Below, one piece after another: positions 11,501 through 22,652 of a stretch of 64,000 nt of DNA. The notes beneath the pieces are model-generated. The model saw only the letters and a program-made list of their open reading frames with translations, was not told the DNA's origin and searched no databases. Where the stretch lies: contig BRXU01000019.1 in assembly GCA_030267565.1 (NCBI GenBank), positions 2,406,501 to 2,470,500 of the forward strand. Direction: 5' to 3'. How positions within the stretch are numbered: position 1 is the stretch's first letter; the number at the start of each line of letters is the position of its first letter. Source of the stretch: Pleodorina starrii (lineage: Eukaryota > Chlorophyta > Chlorophyceae > Chlamydomonadales > Volvocaceae). The translations under genes and the position numbers were made by a program.

Positions 11501-13439
11501 CAACCGGGTCAACGTGCACGAGGTCAACGCGACCATGGTACGACAGGGTGGTGGTTGTACGGCGCGTACTGCAGGCCCTCAAACCCGGTAGAGCTAGCGG
11601 GCTAGCTTTCGGGCTCTGAAGTGGGGCATGTCGTACCCAAGCTAGCACCAGCCGCCGTACAAGTGCACCTCCCGGCCACGACCGCTCCTCCGCTGGCACA
11701 CACACACACACACACACGCCGCCCCCCATAACACCTGCCCACAACCCTTGTCTTACCCCATGCCGTACACAGGACAACGTCGGGCCGTTTTTCCCGTACC
11801 AGTGGACCGATCGCAAGATCCAATACATCGCCGCCACGAGGAGCATGGCAACGGTCACGCTTCCGTCGTACAATCTCATCGTGTACGGCGGAAGTTGGGT
11901 CCGTACCGACGTCATGCGTGTTCACGTCTGCCGTTTCAGCGTAAGCGCTACGGAGTGCCCCCTACTCGCCAACATAGAGGCCATGCAGCCAGCAGTGCCT
12001 GCAGCCAGTCCGCCGCCGCGGCCGCTGCCGCCACGCCCGCCCCCAAATCCGCCTCCGCCGCCGCCCCCGCCACCGCCGGAGGTGCCCGAGGGCCCCCCGC
12101 CGCAGTTCCCAGACGTGCCTCTGGTGCCGTTCGCGCCAAACAACCCGTACCTTCCGGATGCACCAACTTCGCCCAGCCCTCCGGACTTCCCGCCGCCCGA
12201 GATCCCGCAATCTCCACCACCACCCACTCCGCCACCACCCAGCCCGCTACCTCCCAGCCCTCCGCCGCCAAGCCCGCTACCTCCCAGCCCTCCGCCACCT
12301 CCCCCTCCGCCGCCTCCCACCTCACCACCCCCCAGCCCGTCGCCTCCAAGCCCGCTACCCCCCAGCCCACAACCCCCCAGCCCAGAGCCTCCAAGCCCTT
12401 CGCCGCCAAGCCCAGAGCCTCCAAGCCCACCACCCCCCAGCCCAGAGCCTCCAAGCCCTTCACCCCCCAGCCCCCCGCCCCCCAGCCCGCAGCCCCCCAG
12501 CCCACCAACCCCCAGCCCAGAGCCTCCAAGCCCTTCGCCGCCAAGCCCAGAGCCTCCAAGCCCACCACCCCCCAGCCCAGAGCCTCCAAGCCCTTCACCC
12601 CCCAGCCCCCCCGCCCCCCCCGCCCCCCGCCCCCCAGCCCACAACCCCCCAGCCCAGAGCCTCCAAGCCCTTCGCCGCCAAGCCCAGAGCCCCCCCGTCC
12701 TTTACCGCCCCGCCCTCTACCCCCCAGCCCCCCGCCGCCAAGCCCATCACCACCAAGCCCATCACCACCAAGCCCGCAGCCTCCGAGCCCGCCGCCACCC
12801 CTCCACCCGCCACAATCCCCACCGCCCAGCCCACCGTCTCCACCTCCCCCACGCACCCCACCATCCAAACCTCCACCTGCCGCTCTCCCTACACCACCTC
12901 CCCCCCTCATGCCAGCTACCACTTCCGTATCGTTGCCGCCACCGCCACGCCCTCCGCCCTCCCCCCCGCGCCCTCCATCGCCGCGCCGTCCTCCAAACCC
13001 CCCAAGGTCCCCTCCCTCCCCTCCCAGGCCGCCGCCGCCTCCACCACGCCCCCCGCCGCCGTCGCCGCCCCCGCCCAATCCGCCACCACCATCGCCGCCG
13101 CCGCCCAAGCCGCCGCCACCCAACCCGCCACCGCCTAGCCCCAAGCCGCCGCCGCCTAGCCCACGTCCTCCGAAGCCAAACCCACCCAGCCCCAGGCCTC
13201 CCCGCCCGCCGCCGCCCAACCCGCCGCCACCCAGCCCGCCGCCGCCCCTGCCGCCGCCGCCCAGCCCGCCGCCGCCCTTCCCGCCACCACCCCGGCCGCC
13301 GCCACCAGCCAAACCTCCGCGTAGCCCCCCCCGGAGCCCCCGGCTCCCCACTACCTCCACCGGAGGCTCATTGAACGACTATTACGACGATTCGTCCTTT
13401 GACTACACACTTGGACGCCGCCGACGCCATCAACACTGA
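8576..13439 (+). CDS. Secreted gametolysin-type (peptidase M11) metalloproteinase with proline-rich tail
   Basis: Exons 8576-8624, 8861-9513, 10186-10747, 11176-11537 and 11773-13439 join with matching phases at GT/AG introns. Exon 1 encodes a signal peptide (MKRLAFLALVLLQVA). Exon 2 gives a Tyr/Asp/Gly motif, a short proline-rich stretch and a propeptide-like part. The catalytic domain lies in exons 3-5: QEFLHNYGLWH (Gln415, Glu416, His419, His425) is a QEXXH version of the HEXXHxxGxxH zinc site, with a later AMG Met-turn. QEXXH is known from Volvox matrix metalloproteinases, whereas Chlamydomonas gametolysin has HEXXH. From about residue 620 the chain is SP/PPP-rich like pherophorin spacers and ends in a Tyr/Asp cluster plus RRRR. 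The frame changes within a C-rich run (about 12600-12642), which is a genuine mutation or a sequence error. Role: cleavage of extracellular-matrix glycoproteins. Confidence 0.88.
10099..10131. repeat. (CCCAA)n repeat in intron 2 of the metalloproteinase
   Basis: About six CCCAA units lie some 55 bases before the exon 3 acceptor. The tract is non-coding. Confidence 0.85.
10750..10840. repeat. Interrupted (GGGA)n repeats in intron 3
   Basis: Two GGGA runs begin just after the GTAAGG donor of exon 3 and are separated by about 25 unrelated bases. Confidence 0.85.
12381..12645 (+). repeat. 135-nt in-frame duplication in the proline-rich tail
   Basis: The 25-base start of the unit recurs exactly 135 bases downstream (12381 and 12516), which is 45 codons, and most of the unit is conserved. 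It encodes SP-E-P-PSP-type hydroxyproline substrate sequence. The reading-frame break lies at the end of the second copy. Confidence 0.85.
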
Positions 13440-14574
13440 GCAGTACGGAGGGTTTGCCGCTGCTGTTTGAGGGTTGCCGCTGCGCCTCGCCGCCGCCAGC
13501 TGCGGCCCTGGATGGTACAGGGCGGCACGGCGGCCCGTGGCGCCCGTGGCGGCCAAGGACCTGGATAGCTTGTTTAGGCTCCTTGCCGCCGCCGTGCCGC
13601 CGTGCCCGACCCGCTTGCTTTACCCAGCTGCAGCTGGCGTCTCGGGGGTTTGAGCAAAGAGCATATTTTCCGGTGTCGGTTGTCCAGTCCAGTGGACTCG
13701 ATGGGGTCCCTTGCGAGACGCGGCCTGGAGGTCTTTGCGTGCTCGCTTTGTTTCGCTTTGATTGGGGAGTTGGGGTCGATTGCTTTCGGGCATTCGAGCA
13801 TCCGGGCGTGCAGCGGTATGCAATGCGGGAACGAAATGAGGAAAGCGGGGCTCGAACCCCGGCGCGAAAGAGCTCACGAAAAAGCGTGTCCTGAGGATGA
13901 ATGGGTGCATGGCGTGGTGTGCAGTGGTCTGATGAGCTATGACAAACGGCATAGGGTAGTCTCGCGGCCGAGGGCGAGCAGCGGCCTGCTCGCCTAGCGC
14001 GATTGTTGCTAGGGTAGCAGTCAGGCGCAGACCCGTGCGGTGCCGGGTGCTGCTTGCAAGTTCGGTGCTCTGCTGAGGCCACGCCATGTCGTGCTGTACC
14101 GCGCCGCGCAGTTCTGTTGGTCTGCCATGCCAGCAGCCAGGGCCTGATGTCTGCCGGGCAGCCCTCCCCCATGGGGCCTTACGTTGTCCGGACAAACGGC
14201 TCCAGCCCCGGGGCCCGTCAATCCCTGTACTCGCTCCCTGCCCCCACTTCCCTTCCCCCGCCGCCAGCGCGGCCTTCCTGCCGCGCCCTGCAATGATGTG
14301 CTTGAGTGTTGGGCCGACCGACTCTTGATACTGGTACTTGGAGCACAATTGGGCTTGCGCCCGGCGGCGCGAGTGGGTTGGTTATGGCGGTTAGCGGTTG
14401 GCCTGGTCAACTGTCATGGCCTCATGGCGCGTATGGAGGCGCGCATTGGGCACCGCTAGCCCGAGTCGAGGAAGTGGATCAGGATCTGGATCTGGATCTG
14501 GATTGTGGGATGGTGGGTGCGGGGTATGCACGGGCGCTACTCCGCCACGGGTCCCTCCCTGGACGACGCTAGTG

Positions 14575-14690
14575 CGCGCTACTGCTGCTGCGGGTGCTGC
14601 TGCGGGTGTTGCTGCAGGTGTTGCTGCAGGTGTTGCTGCGGATGCTGCTGCGGGTGTTGCTGCGGGTGCTGCAGTCTTGTCTTGTCCAAT
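14575..14690. repeat. GCTGCGGGTGTT-type 12-bp tandem repeat
   Basis: Degenerate 12-base units (GCTGC-GGGT/AGGT-GTT) repeat about nine times. Every frame through it gives low-complexity Ala/Gly/Val or Cys-rich sequence, so it is treated as non-coding. Confidence 0.7.
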
Positions 14691-16067
14691 CGTGTCCACA
14701 AGGAAAACGATGTTATTATTGTTGTTGATTTTACACTGGGCTTCCGGGCACTCGGAACGGCTCTGGCAGCAGGCCAGCTGACCCACGGGTCGGCGTGTGT
14801 GTGGGACGGTCACCGCGCGAGCACAGACAGTGTGTGTGTGTGGGGGTGTTTCGCTGCTCAGTCTTGCGGGGAAAATGGACGGGGCGGTGGTTGGAGATTC
14901 TTAGGTATGTGCGCTCCGCTGGAAACGTGGGATGTGGACGCGGGGGCGTGTGGACACGCTGAGGCGTGCAGCGGCATTCAGTCATCTGTGCATTCGAGTC
15001 CCACCGTATTCTTAGAAGAGGGACCGATACATTGATTTGAAAAACGAGCGGCATATAAGGGGCTTGCTTGCCGCTGCGAGGCTCCCTATGAGGGGCAGCC
15101 ATGTCTTGCGTGCAGCGCGACTTCGCTCCGTTCGTCTCCTGTATATAGAGCTGTCGAGCGCGTTACCTGAGCCTGCTGTACGGCAGTGTGGAGGGTGTTG
15201 TACGACGTGGACAAATCCGTGCACAAGGCTGGGCGGGAGGCCGAGGCCGCCGACGACGACGACGCGCGCGCGCACGAGCCTTGGCCAGGAAAGTGCTTTA
15301 TCGATTAGAAGAACATTTATTCTCCTCTAAAATTAGGACCTGCGTTTGAACCGCGGGGTTGTCGCGTCTTCGTGCGGCCGGATGGTGGGGGCTGTTGTCG
15401 GTACGGCAGGAGTACGGACGGTCAAGGAGGACGAGCAGGGCGGGAGGCGAAGAGAGCAGGACGGCTTGGTGCTACCAGTGGGGTGTCATTGACGCTAACG
15501 CAGACCGCCTTTCCACAAGCGTGCCCGGCGCCGCTTCAGGCTGCCGCCATCTGCACACGACCGCCGAGGAAAGCTGCACGGCTCTCTGAAACCATCGGAA
15601 ACACGGCGGCGCACCGCCCGACGGTCTAGCTTCGATACGTCCGGATAAGTCCGGTACGATGCCGCACTGGCTTATCATCCAGTGCCTCTGTCGTACACGC
15701 CAGTAGAGAACTGTAAAGACAACGAAGACGACGTTGAACGGCAATAGGGCTAGGTTGCAGTGAACGAGCCGCCGCTTGCTTGATGTTGCTCTTTTGGGTA
15801 CAAAAACGGCTGGTTTGAAACCTACTGGGCATTTACGGCGGTAGGTGTGCAAGGATGGGGCGGTTTCGGGTTCCGGAGCTGGCGGCCGGTGCGCTGGCGG
15901 GAGCATCAGCTCCATCCCGCCGGCGTCGGTAAAAGAGGACTGTTCCAGGGAGAGAGCCGAGAGGTCCTTTCGGAGTCAACACTCACCCTCACTCACTTTG
16001 TTTCCCCCAGGGGAGGGCGGGGGAGACATCCGCCTTGTAACCCGACCTCACAGTGCGAGCCATCCCA

Positions 16068-16101
16068 ATCCAGATCCAGATCCAGATCCAGATCCAGATA
16101 A
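16068..16101. repeat. (CCAGAT)n short tandem repeat
   Basis: About five CCAGAT/TCCAGA units. The same hexamer, in either orientation, also occurs as short runs near 14478-14505, 24050-24070 and 33800-33825. Confidence 0.85.
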
Positions 16102-16229
16102 GGGCAACAAAGATGAAGTGCAGCAATGGGGCGGAGGCCACTCACGTGACGTCAGTCCCTGTAGTGTTTCTGTGCAAGCCGGGTGCCGGCGGCAGGGCTC
16201 ATCATTTCGGAGCCGTGCGGGTGCGCTAG

Positions 16230-16260
16230 CCCAGCCCAGTCCAGTCCAGTCCAGTCCAGC
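16230..16260. repeat. (CCAGT)n short tandem repeat
   Basis: Five consecutive CCAGT-type pentamers in non-coding sequence. Confidence 0.8.
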
Positions 16261-16355
16261 CTGGAACGGGGCGGCGTGGAGGGACCCGTTACTTGTGGGG
16301 ACAGAAAGGCAAAGATGGCTACACACACACTGGGCACCAGATTCCCTCTCCGTAA

Positions 16356-16430
16356 GTATTGCTGGGTCAGGGTCCGTTCGCTAACGCCGCCTCCGTTCCT
16401 TCGCTGTGGTACCTTCTTTTTTATCTCCCC
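16356..16430 (+). repeat. Dispersed ~75-bp repeat, copy 1
   Basis: Similar sequence is found at 35948-36010 on the same strand and at 50608-50680 on the opposite strand. The conserved core is AACGCCGYCTCCGTTCC followed by TTCGCTGYGGTA and a pyrimidine-rich end. No coding sense is apparent. Confidence 0.65.
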
Positions 16431-16959
16431 TCTCCTCCGCAGGATTGTTCGGAGGTAAGAGCGAGCGGGCCCGCTCTCCGTCTGTGTGTGTGTGTGTGTG
16501 TGTGCGCTGCGGCGCGACACGACACGATCGACCAGGCTGGGCGCGACATGGTTCATCATCCGGACGCGACACTCGACACTCGACACTCGACAGTCAAAGG
16601 GGGCGCGGAGGGCGGAGGGCGGTTCGCCTGTCCCCCGATCCGTTGTGTGTTGGAACCCGGCGTGTTTCTGTAGGGTCACTCTGTCTGTCTGGGGGCCCTC
16701 GTCCGCAATCAAGTCGCTCGCAGTGTCGTCAGCTGTCAGGCGCGGGCACCGCGTATGTACGGCATGCAGCGGTGGACAACTTTCTTTGGTTCGCCGTGAA
16801 ACGGTGTCTCCACCCAGGCCGCTGCTGCCAGGTCTGCGTGTGGCCGCATCCATCGGTATTTGTAGGTTGAAACCCTAAGTTAAGGCCACGCCGCTACGTG
16901 GAGTGTCAGATGGCTGGCGGACCTTCTCTGTTAACTCTCCTCGCCTGCGGGTTTGGAAC

Positions 16960-16973
16960 TTAGGGTTTTAGGG
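16960..16973 (+). repeat. Interstitial telomere-like motif
   Basis: TTAGGGTTTTAGGG, one and a half units of the TTTTAGGG/TTTAGGG telomere repeats of volvocine algae, inside the chromosome arm. Confidence 0.45.
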
Positions 16974-17248
16974 TGCTTTCGCCGCGGGTGCTCACTCTGT
17001 AAGATACAATCCTTTGATTGCGTTTGCGCAGGAATCCCTAGGTCGGTCGTCCCACGCAACACCAAGCCACCCGGCGCAAGTACAACCAAGCCGCCCCGCC
17101 CAGGCAAGGCCCAACCACCGCCAAGCAATGGGTCGCTTGCGTGACGACCCGTAGGGATGGGAGATGTGTGATTGGGAGGAGGCTTACGTGGGATTATGGA
17201 CGGGTCGTCGGATAGCGGGGACCGGGGAGGAAAGAGAGGCGGCGGCTG

Positions 17249-17440
17249 AAGGGATTGGTGGGATTGGTGGGATTGGTGGGAGTGGTGGGGGTGGTGGGAG
17301 TGGTGGGATTGGTGGGATTGGTGGGATTGGTGGGGGTGGTGGGAGTGGTGGGAGTGGTGGGATTGGTGGGATTGGTGGGAGTGGTGGGAGTGGTGGGAGT
17401 GGTGGGAGTGGTGGGAGTGGTGGGAGTGGTGGGAATGGAA
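17249..17440. repeat. (GGTGGGATT/GGTGGGAGT)n 9-bp minisatellite
   Basis: About 20 units of GGTGGG followed by ATT, AGT or GGT. It encodes Gly-Gly-Ile/Ser on one strand and Pro-rich sequence on the other, without other coding support. The strand shown is rich in GGG and could form G-quadruplexes. Confidence 0.9.
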
Positions 17441-19027
17441 GCATAGCCGGTATCACGGCGGGCATCTCGCACAGACGGGTGCGATGGGGCTGGGGACTCC
17501 ATAGAGGGAGGCAGGAAAGGGCCGGGGTGGGAAGAGCCGTGCGTGTGGATGGATGGTTCGGACGATGGGGGAGGACGGGCGAGGGGGGGAGGACGGGGCA
17601 GCCGAGGACGGTTCGGATCTTGGATGGCGAAGCACGGGCGGGCAGGGGCCGTCAGAAGCACAGATGCATGGATGAGATGGGAACAAATGGTGACAATGGG
17701 AATGAAAGGATTGGCAGCCGGGACACGATCGGGGTAGGGGCGCCGGGAGGGACCCGGTAGACGGCGTTTTGAAGGAGACGGTGCGCGGGGGTGGCTCATG
17801 AGCCTTGGGACGGGGGTTGGGGGGAGCGCTTGGTGCGTTTGGATTCACCATCCAGCGCACTAAGAAAGCCCATGCATCCGCACATCGCATGCATCCCAGG
17901 GGCGTCAAGGCCCATAAGAACCAACCGCCAACTGCCAAGCGTTACGTGCCGGCTGCCAACGCCACCACCGCCGCCGAGCGGCCGAAATAGTGTGCGCTCC
18001 TCATGCACAGCAACTTCTCGGCGCTGCGGGCGATGGGAGGCACCAGACGGAGGTGGATGGAGCTGCTCAAGGCATTTCTGGTGAGCTTCCCGATCAAGCT
18101 CAGGTGTTTGTTACAAAAGATAATCCAATCCGAGCGATAAATGAACTTGTAGGCGGCGAGCGCTGCTGCTGGTAGCGCTGCCCCCGCTCCCCCGCCAGCG
18201 GCACCGGAATGTCCCACCGGGGGCGGCGCACACCCCTGTCTGCCTGCTGCGCCACCACCCGCTTTCTTCATCATCCATTCTCTGTAGACCCTAGATACGT
18301 ACGGCAAACGGCATGCTTTCACTCTGAAGGAAACTGAGTAGCACGCAGGTTTACAGTGAGAGAGAGAGAGCCCAGATATAGGAGCGAGCCCAGTGACAGT
18401 GAGTTGCAGTGGAGCGAGCCCAGCCAGAGGATTGATTGCCCACAGTCCACAGTCCAGCGCCCGCCTGCCCAGCAGGCGGAAGCCCGCCCACGCCTGACGC
18501 ATTCCCGAAGAAAAAACGCGCACCCATGCAACCATTAATCCAGCCCGTTCTTCGATTTCATTTTGCTTTCCCAGGATGAGGGGCGGGCCCCGGTTCCTCT
18601 TCTGCCGTTATTACAGTTATTCAGACTTCAGTTGTTGGACAGTTTTTCATGATGCGAGCTTTGCCGCCCCGGCGCGCGCGCGGTGCCCGGAAATAAGGGC
18701 CCTCGTTCCGCCTGAACTGCTAGCGTAGAGAGCTAGAGACCCAAGGGTGTTGCGAGGCCCCCCCCCCGCCGGCAGGCACGCGACACACGGCACGCGGCAC
18801 GCGGCAGCAAAGCACCGCCAGCCTCCGGGCCCCCGCCGTGCCACCTGCGGTCGCGACTGTTAGTTGGTTGCGTTGCTCACATCATCCGACCCTACCAAGC
18901 ACCCAGTTGATTGCCTGTTGATCAACCAAAACGTTGCAGCTCACTTGCATCACTGCTGAACCCGGCATCCACACACACACACGCACACGCGCACGCGTGT
19001 CATCCCTGCACGTCTGCACCTCACAGG

Positions 19028-19135
19028 CCTAGGCATACCAGGCCGTTGAGTAACCGACAGGCCGTTGAGTAACCGACAGGCCGTTGTGCATCCGACAGGC
19101 CGTTGCCTCACAGACAGGCTGATGCGTAGCAAACA
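19028..19135. repeat. ~20-bp tandem repeat, unit AGGCCGTTGAGTAACCGAC
   Basis: Five to six copies, the first ones nearly identical and later ones degenerating (GTGCATCC and GCCTCACAG variants). It lies downstream of the hydroxyproline-rich gene, which reads on the opposite strand. Confidence 0.8.
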
Positions 19136-19359
19136 GGCTGGCTCATATCCGGCTAACATTCGCCCCAAGTCGCGCCATTCCGAGCTCCGCAGTCATTCGG
19201 AATACGGCTGGCGTACGGATCACACGTGCACACGTGCACATACGACCTCACGGGGGCGACGTGGGACGCATGTGCGTTGTCGGCGAGCTCGCCCGTTGCC
19301 TAGATGACGAGGTGAGGCCACCTCACAGGCCCCAGGCACCGACCCACCGGCCAGCTGGC

Positions 19360-19475
19360 CGCCGACCCATGGGTCACTGACCCATGGGTCATCGACCCGC
19401 GGTTCACCCGACCCACGGGTCAGCCGGCCGCCGACCCGTGGTTCACCCGATCCACGAGTCACCCGGCCGCCGCTA
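19360..19475. repeat. Cluster of GACCCRYGGGTC palindromes
   Basis: The 12-base palindrome GACCCATGGGTC and variants (GACCCACGGGTC, GACCCGCGGTTC) occur about seven times within 120 bases. Related copies are scattered elsewhere in the window. Confidence 0.75.
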
Positions 19476-19531
19476 GCTGCTGCAAGAGACAGAAGAGACG
19501 GCGGCAGTGGTGGCGTCACTGGACCTTTCCT

Positions 19532-22500
19532 TCAAAGGCGGCGGCGTTCGTAGTAATAATCATAGTAGTCACCGCCGCCACCGCCGCCGTAGCCGTCACC
19601 GCCGCCGCCGTTGTATCCCACGATAGTTGGCCTCCGGGGCGGCCGCGGGGGCCGGCGTGGCCTGCGCGGCGGCGGGCTTGGCGGTGGGGGCGGGCCGGGT
19701 GGTTTCGGGGAGGGCGGCGGTGGGCGTGGAGGATTAGGGGAGGGCGGCGGTGGCCTGGGTGGTGGTGGGCTGGGAGGTGGTGGTCGGGGCGGCTGCGGGC
19801 TGGGGGGCGGGGGACGGGGAGGCGGCGGGCTGGGGGGCGGAGGTCGGGGCGGCGGGCTGCTAGGCGGTAGGGGCCGCGGCGGTCTGGGGCTGGGAGGCTC
19901 GGGGCTGGGGGGCCGAGGGCTGGGAGGTGGCGGGCTGGGCGGCGGGGGAAAGGGCGGGGGAGGGCTGGGAGGCGGCGGGTTGGGTGGCGGGGGGCTGGGA
20001 GGCGGTGACTTGGGTGGTGGCGGGCTGGGTGGCGGAGGGCGGGGTGGTGGTGGGCTGGGGACCGGAGGTTTGGGGGAGGGCGGTTTCCTGGGCGGAGAAG
20101 GGGGGGAGGGCGGCGACGGGGGGGGAGGCTGGGGGCTGGGGGGTTGGGGACTGGGCGGTGGGCTGGGAAGTGGGCTAGGAGGTGGGCTAGGGGGTGGGCT
20201 GGGGGGTGGGCTAGGAGGTGGAGGGGACGGCGGCGGCGGCGGAGGCGGCGGTGGAGGGGGTGGTGGGCTGGGCGGAGGGCTGGGCGGAGGGCTGGGCGGA
20301 GGGCTGGGCGGAGGGCTGGGCGGAGGGCTGGGAGGTGGGCTGGGTGGAGGGCTAGGAGGTGGAGGGGATGGCGGCGGCGGCGGCGGAGGTGGAGGGGGTG
20401 GTGGGCTAGGAGGTGGAGGGGATGGCGGCGGCGGCGGCGGAGGTGGAGGGGGTGGTGGGCTAGGAGGTGGAGGGGATGGCGGTGGCGACGGTGGCGGCGG
20501 TGGAGGGGGCGGAGGGCTAGGAGGTGGAGGGGATGGCGGCGGCGGCGGGGGCGGAGGTGGAGGGGGTGGTGGGCTAGGAGGTGGAGGGGATGGCGGCGGC
20601 GGCGGTGGCGGCGGTGGAGGGGGCGGAGGGCTAGGAGGTGGAGGGGACGGCGGCGGCGGCGGTGGCGGAGGTGGAGGGGGTGGTGGGCTAGGAGGTGGAG
20701 GGGATGGCGGCGGCGGCGGCGGCGGAGGTGGAGGGGGCGGTGGGCTAGGAGGTGGAGGGGATGGCGGCGGCGGCGGTGGCGGAGGTGGAGGGGGCGGAGG
20801 GCTAGGAGGGGGAGGGGACGGCGGCGGCGGCGGTGACGGAGGTGGAGGGGGTGGTGGGCTAGGAGGTGGAGGGGATGGCGGTGGCGGCGGTGGCGGAGGT
20901 GGCGGGGGCGGAGGGCTAGGAGGGGGAGGGGTTGGCGGCGGCGGCGGTGGCGGAGGTGGAGGGGGTGGTGGGCTAGGAGGTGGAGGGGATGGCGGCGGCG
21001 GCGGCGGCGGAGGTGGAGGGGGTGGTGGGCTAGGAGGTGGAGGGGATGGCGGCGGGGGCGGAGGCGGAGGTGGAGGGGGCGGAGGGCTAGGAGGTGGAGG
21101 GGATGGCGGCGGGGGCGGTGGCGGAGGTGGAGGGGGCGGAGGGCTAGGAGGTGGAGGGGAAGGCGGCGGCGGCGGGGGCGGAGGTGGAGGGGGTGGTGGG
21201 CTAGGAGGTGGAGGGGACGGCGGCGGCGGCGGTGGCGGAGGTGGAGGGGGTGGAGGGCTAGGAGGTTGAGGGGATGGCGGGGGCGGCGGCGGTGACGGAG
21301 GTGGAGGGGCTGGTGGGCTAGGAGATGGAGGGGACGGCGGAGGCGGCGGTGGCGGAGGTGGAGGGGGCGGTGGGCTAGGAGGTTGAGGGGATGGCGGGGG
21401 CGGCGGCGGTGACGGAGGTGGAGGGGGTGGTGGGCTAGGAGGTCGTGGGGACGGCGGCGACGGCGGTGGCGAAGGTGGAGGGGGAGGTGGGCTAGGAGGT
21501 GGAGGGGATGGCGGGGGCGGCGGCGGGGACGGAGGTGGAGGGGCTGGTGGGCTAGGAGATGGTGGGGATGGCGGCGACGGCGGTGGCGAAGGTGGAGGGG
21601 GTGGTGGGCTAGGAGGTAGAGGGGACGGCGGTGGCGGCGGTGGCGGAGGTGGAGGGGGTGGAGGGCTAGGAGGTTGAGGGGATGGCGGGGACGGCGGCGG
21701 GGACGGAGGTGGAGGGGGTGGTGGGCTAGGAGATGGAGGGGATGGCGGCGGAAGCGGTGGCGAAGGTGGAGGGAGTGGTGGGCTAGGAGGGGACGGGGGT
21801 GGGACGTGCGGGGGAGACAGCACCGGGGGAGGATAGGAAGGATCAGAGGCTGGGAATAACGGGGGATGGGGAAGAGGAGAGGGAGAAGGGAAAGACGGCG
21901 GATGAAGCACCGTAGGCGGGGTATCGGGGGCGGGTGAAGGCGGGGCGTCGGGTTGCCCCGCGTCCACCTTTGCGAGCCCTGGGGTGTTGTTGGCGTAGCC
22001 GCCTGCGATAAGGTGCGAGGGGTGCGGGCAGCGAAGAAAAATAGAATGAAGTGAGAAAACGAAAAAGAAATCGAAAAGAAGAAACGGAAAAGAGAATGAA
22101 ATGAAGCCAACTGCGCCAACCGCCATTTGGGCGGGGGAAGGTGCTCCACGCTCCACTTGGCCGAGCCGCACGAATGCTGTGGAAATCCTTCTGCATGTGG
22201 CGAAGCCGCCGCCGCGCATGCGTGCGTGCGTTCATGTGTGTACGTGTGCATTCGTGTGTGCGTGTGTGCGTGCGTGCGTGCGTGTGTGTGTGTGTGCGGA
22301 GAGCCCCGGGCAAACGCAACGACGCAGGTATTAAATGCAGCGGCCGGGGGGGCGTTCGCCGGGGGTTCTAGGCCGTCGGCTCCTCCCGCTGAGACAGCCG
22401 CAAGGCGCAAGGCAGCTAATGCGACCACATACGACAAAGTGAAACCACGCACCAACGTCAGGAGACGGGGAAAGCGCAACGGGGTATGTGCGTGGCCGCC

Positions 22501-22652
22501 ACGGCTGCCCTTTAAACCGAACCGGAGCGCAACTGGCTCTTTGGGCGCATGGTTGGCGAGGCACGGACGGATCGCACCGGAGGATGTGGGACCGGGAGGC
22601 ACTCACCTAGGGCTTGCGCCGACAGCAGCACCAGCAGCGATAGGACTATCAT
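19532..22652 (-). CDS. Secreted hydroxyproline-rich (extensin-like) glycoprotein
   Basis: Exon 1 (22652-22607) starts with a signal peptide, MIVLSLLVLLSAQAL, and ends at a GTGAGT donor in phase 1; after a 604-base intron, exon 2 (22002-19532) continues in phase (GGYANNTPGLAK) to a TGA stop. The product is 838 residues. After about 40 ordinary residues almost all of it is Ser-Pro-rich: tandem SPPPPSPPPP units encoded by a 54-57-nt minisatellite, then mixed PPSP/PPR/PPK motifs, and a Gly-rich end with DYYDYYYERRRL. No catalytic domain is present. Ser-Pro repeats like this are prolyl-hydroxylated and arabinosylated in volvocine wall proteins, and Tyr-x-Tyr clusters can be oxidatively cross-linked. 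It is expected in the extracellular matrix. It lies convergent with the metalloproteinase, whose tail has the same style. Confidence 0.82.
20220..21790 (-). repeat. Coding minisatellite, 54-57-bp unit
   Basis: About 26 tandem units carry GGGCTAGGAGGTGGAGGGG on the plus strand; successive starts at 20403, 20457 and 20514 give spacings of 54 and 57 bases. All variants keep the frame and encode SPPPPS plus 10-13 prolines. The many substitutions are mostly at third codon positions (GGC/GGT/GGG/GGA on the complement). Confidence 0.92.
22215..22298. repeat. GTGC/GT-rich microsatellite in intron 1 of the hydroxyproline-rich gene
   Basis: Alternating GTGT, GTGC and GCGT units form a purine-pyrimidine alternating tract that could adopt Z-DNA. 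It lies inside the 604-base intron. Confidence 0.8.

Larger units (their letters stand above)
13440..19531. other. No confident gene; several tandem repeats
   Basis: This gap between the convergent metalloproteinase and hydroxyproline-rich genes has only short or repeat-driven frames. Weak coding hints exist at 17031-17144 (Pro/Lys-rich frame after a plausible acceptor) and 17990-18135 (a short basic peptide), but neither can be tied to a family or joined to other exons. The region must contain 3' ends of both neighbours; no clear TGTAA polyadenylation signal is seen close behind either stop codon. Confidence 0.4.

Noticed and set aside
11922..13360. Long Gly-rich frames on the strand opposite the metalloproteinase tail
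   Set aside because: They are the complement of CCN-rich proline codons; a proline-rich tract automatically leaves Gly-rich antisense frames open.
13836..13880. tRNA-like T-arm (GGGGCTCGAACCCC)
   Set aside because: The stem-loop leaves a 6-base loop instead of 7, and no acceptor stem, anticodon arm or D arm can be folded around it on either strand.
17164..17760. Gly-Gly-Ile/Ser protein on the plus strand
   Set aside because: It is produced by the 9-bp minisatellite; flanking parts show no exon signals or homology.
19611..21269. 552-codon Gly-rich frame on the plus strand
   Set aside because: It is the antisense shadow of the hydroxyproline-rich gene, which has a signal exon and correct splicing on the minus strand.
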